A stretch of DNA of 5,237 bases from assembly GCA_934754975.1 (NCBI GenBank), contig CAKVKI010000187.1, positions 1-5,237 of the forward strand, given 5' to 3'. Shown one piece after another: positions 4,675 through 5,237 of this stretch. The notes below the pieces were generated by a model, which saw only the letters and a list, made by a program, of their open reading frames with translations, was not told the DNA's origin and did no database searches. The DNA comes from an uncultured Alistipes sp. (GTDB lineage: Bacteria > Bacteroidota > Bacteroidia > Bacteroidales > Rikenellaceae). Both the position numbers and the translations under genes were made by a program. The first letter of the stretch is position 1. Each line of letters begins with the position of its first letter.

Positions 4675-5237
4675 TTACCCCTTGATTCTCCTGTACACCG
4701 TCGCTGTGCGCGAAGTGTTGTAGATGCGGATATGCGGCCGGTCGGTGTTGTCGGCATCGCGGGCCGGGTAGGAGAAGTGTTCTACCTCCATCGCCTGCCG
4801 CTGCTGCCCGCCGAAACGCCGTTCGTCGGTCGAGAGTACGGGCACGTATTTGCCGGGCGCCTGCACGGGCAGTTCGTAGTCGGGAATCGACGCCGAGGGG
4901 TGCCAGTTGAAGACGAACAGCAGGTCGCCGTGCGCGAAGGCCATCGTCTTGTTGCACTCGTCCATCTGCAGGTTCCACGCATAACCGTCGGCCAGCACCT
5001 TGTAACGCTTCACCAGTTTAATCATCGCCTTGTCGAAATCGCCTAGCCACGCATAACGCAGGAACCCGTTCCTGGCCAGCGACCACTGCCGCCGGGCGTG
5101 GGCGTAGCTCCAGCCGTTGCCCTCGCGCGGGAAGTCGATCCATTCGGGATGCCCGAACTCGTTGCCCATGAAGTTGAGGTAGGCCTGCCCGCCCGTCGAA
5201 ATGGTCATCAGGCGGATCATCTTGTGCAGGGCCATGC
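4675..5237 (-). CDS. glgB: 1,4-alpha-glucan (glycogen) branching enzyme, C-terminal part (5' end outside window)
   Basis: The minus-strand frame runs from the right edge to a TAA at 4677-4675, giving the last 186 complete residues. Positions 5236-5237 are two bases of a codon compatible with Gly, as expected before MALHKM. The visible part starts ALHKMIRLMTISTGGQAYLNFMGNEFG, followed by HPEWIDFPREGN, a block highly characteristic of the eukaryotic-type GH13 branching enzymes also found in Bacteroidetes. After that come SYAHARRQWSLA and RYAWLGDFDKAM (end of the barrel), then the C-terminal all-beta domain (GDLLFVFNWHPS at 103-114, ending FGGQQRQ and RPHIRIYNTSRTATVYRR). The enzyme moves alpha-1,4 chains to alpha-1,6 positions during glycogen synthesis in the cytoplasm. 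The family is usually about 650-700 residues, so roughly three quarters, including the catalytic Asp/Glu regions, lies outside. It converges on the oxidoreductase gene. An internal ATG at 5235 is not the start. Confidence 0.93.
   Translation of the reverse strand, partial: MALHKMIRLMTISTGGQAYLNFMGNEFGHPEWIDFPREGNGWSYAHARRQWSLARNGFLRYAWLGDFDKAMIKLVKRYKVLADGYAWNLQMDECNKTMAFAHGDLLFVFNWHPSASIPDYELPVQAPGKYVPVLSTDERRFGGQQRQAMEVEHFSYPARDADNTDRPHIRIYNTSRTATVYRRIKG

Overview
The window looks like a chromosomal segment from a high-GC member of the Bacteroidales, most plausibly Alistipes or another Rikenellaceae. The evidence is a TonB C-terminal domain of Bacteroidetes type, a DUF1573 protein, a eukaryotic-type glycogen branching enzyme, start codons preceded by A/T-rich sequence without Shine-Dalgarno motifs, and strongly GC-rich third codon positions. 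The genus is an inference from composition and protein style.

Layout: (1) bases 2-844 hold the end of an energy-transducing TonB-like gene, closely followed on the same strand by a small exported DUF1573 protein. (2) Bases 845-1275 are non-coding: a G+T-rich degenerate minisatellite with a possible G-quadruplex at its left end, two strong small hairpins, then an A+T-rich leader. (3) Bases 1276-2583 encode a complete amidohydrolase of the MTA/SAH deaminase (MtaD) type. (4) Bases 2584-3116 are non-coding and filled with a second, unrelated, very GC-rich repeat family of about 42 bp units, each carrying a small hairpin. (5) Bases 3117-4603 hold a probable two-gene operon: a GNAT acetyltransferase and a Gfo/Idh/MocA oxidoreductase. 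(6) Bases 4601-4667 form a long inverted repeat built from 8-bp tandem units, between convergent genes. (7) Bases 4675-5237, minus strand, are the C-terminal part of a glycogen branching enzyme (GlgB) that runs off the right edge.

The protein genes are ordinary housekeeping or metabolic genes (TonB-dependent uptake, recycling of S-adenosylmethionine by-products, sugar oxidoreduction, glycogen synthesis) and do not form one shared pathway. I see no defence system, mobile element, CRISPR array or RNA gene. The unusual content is in the spacers: each of the three large gaps between transcription units carries a different repeat architecture. These create misleading open reading frames on both strands that should not be annotated as proteins.
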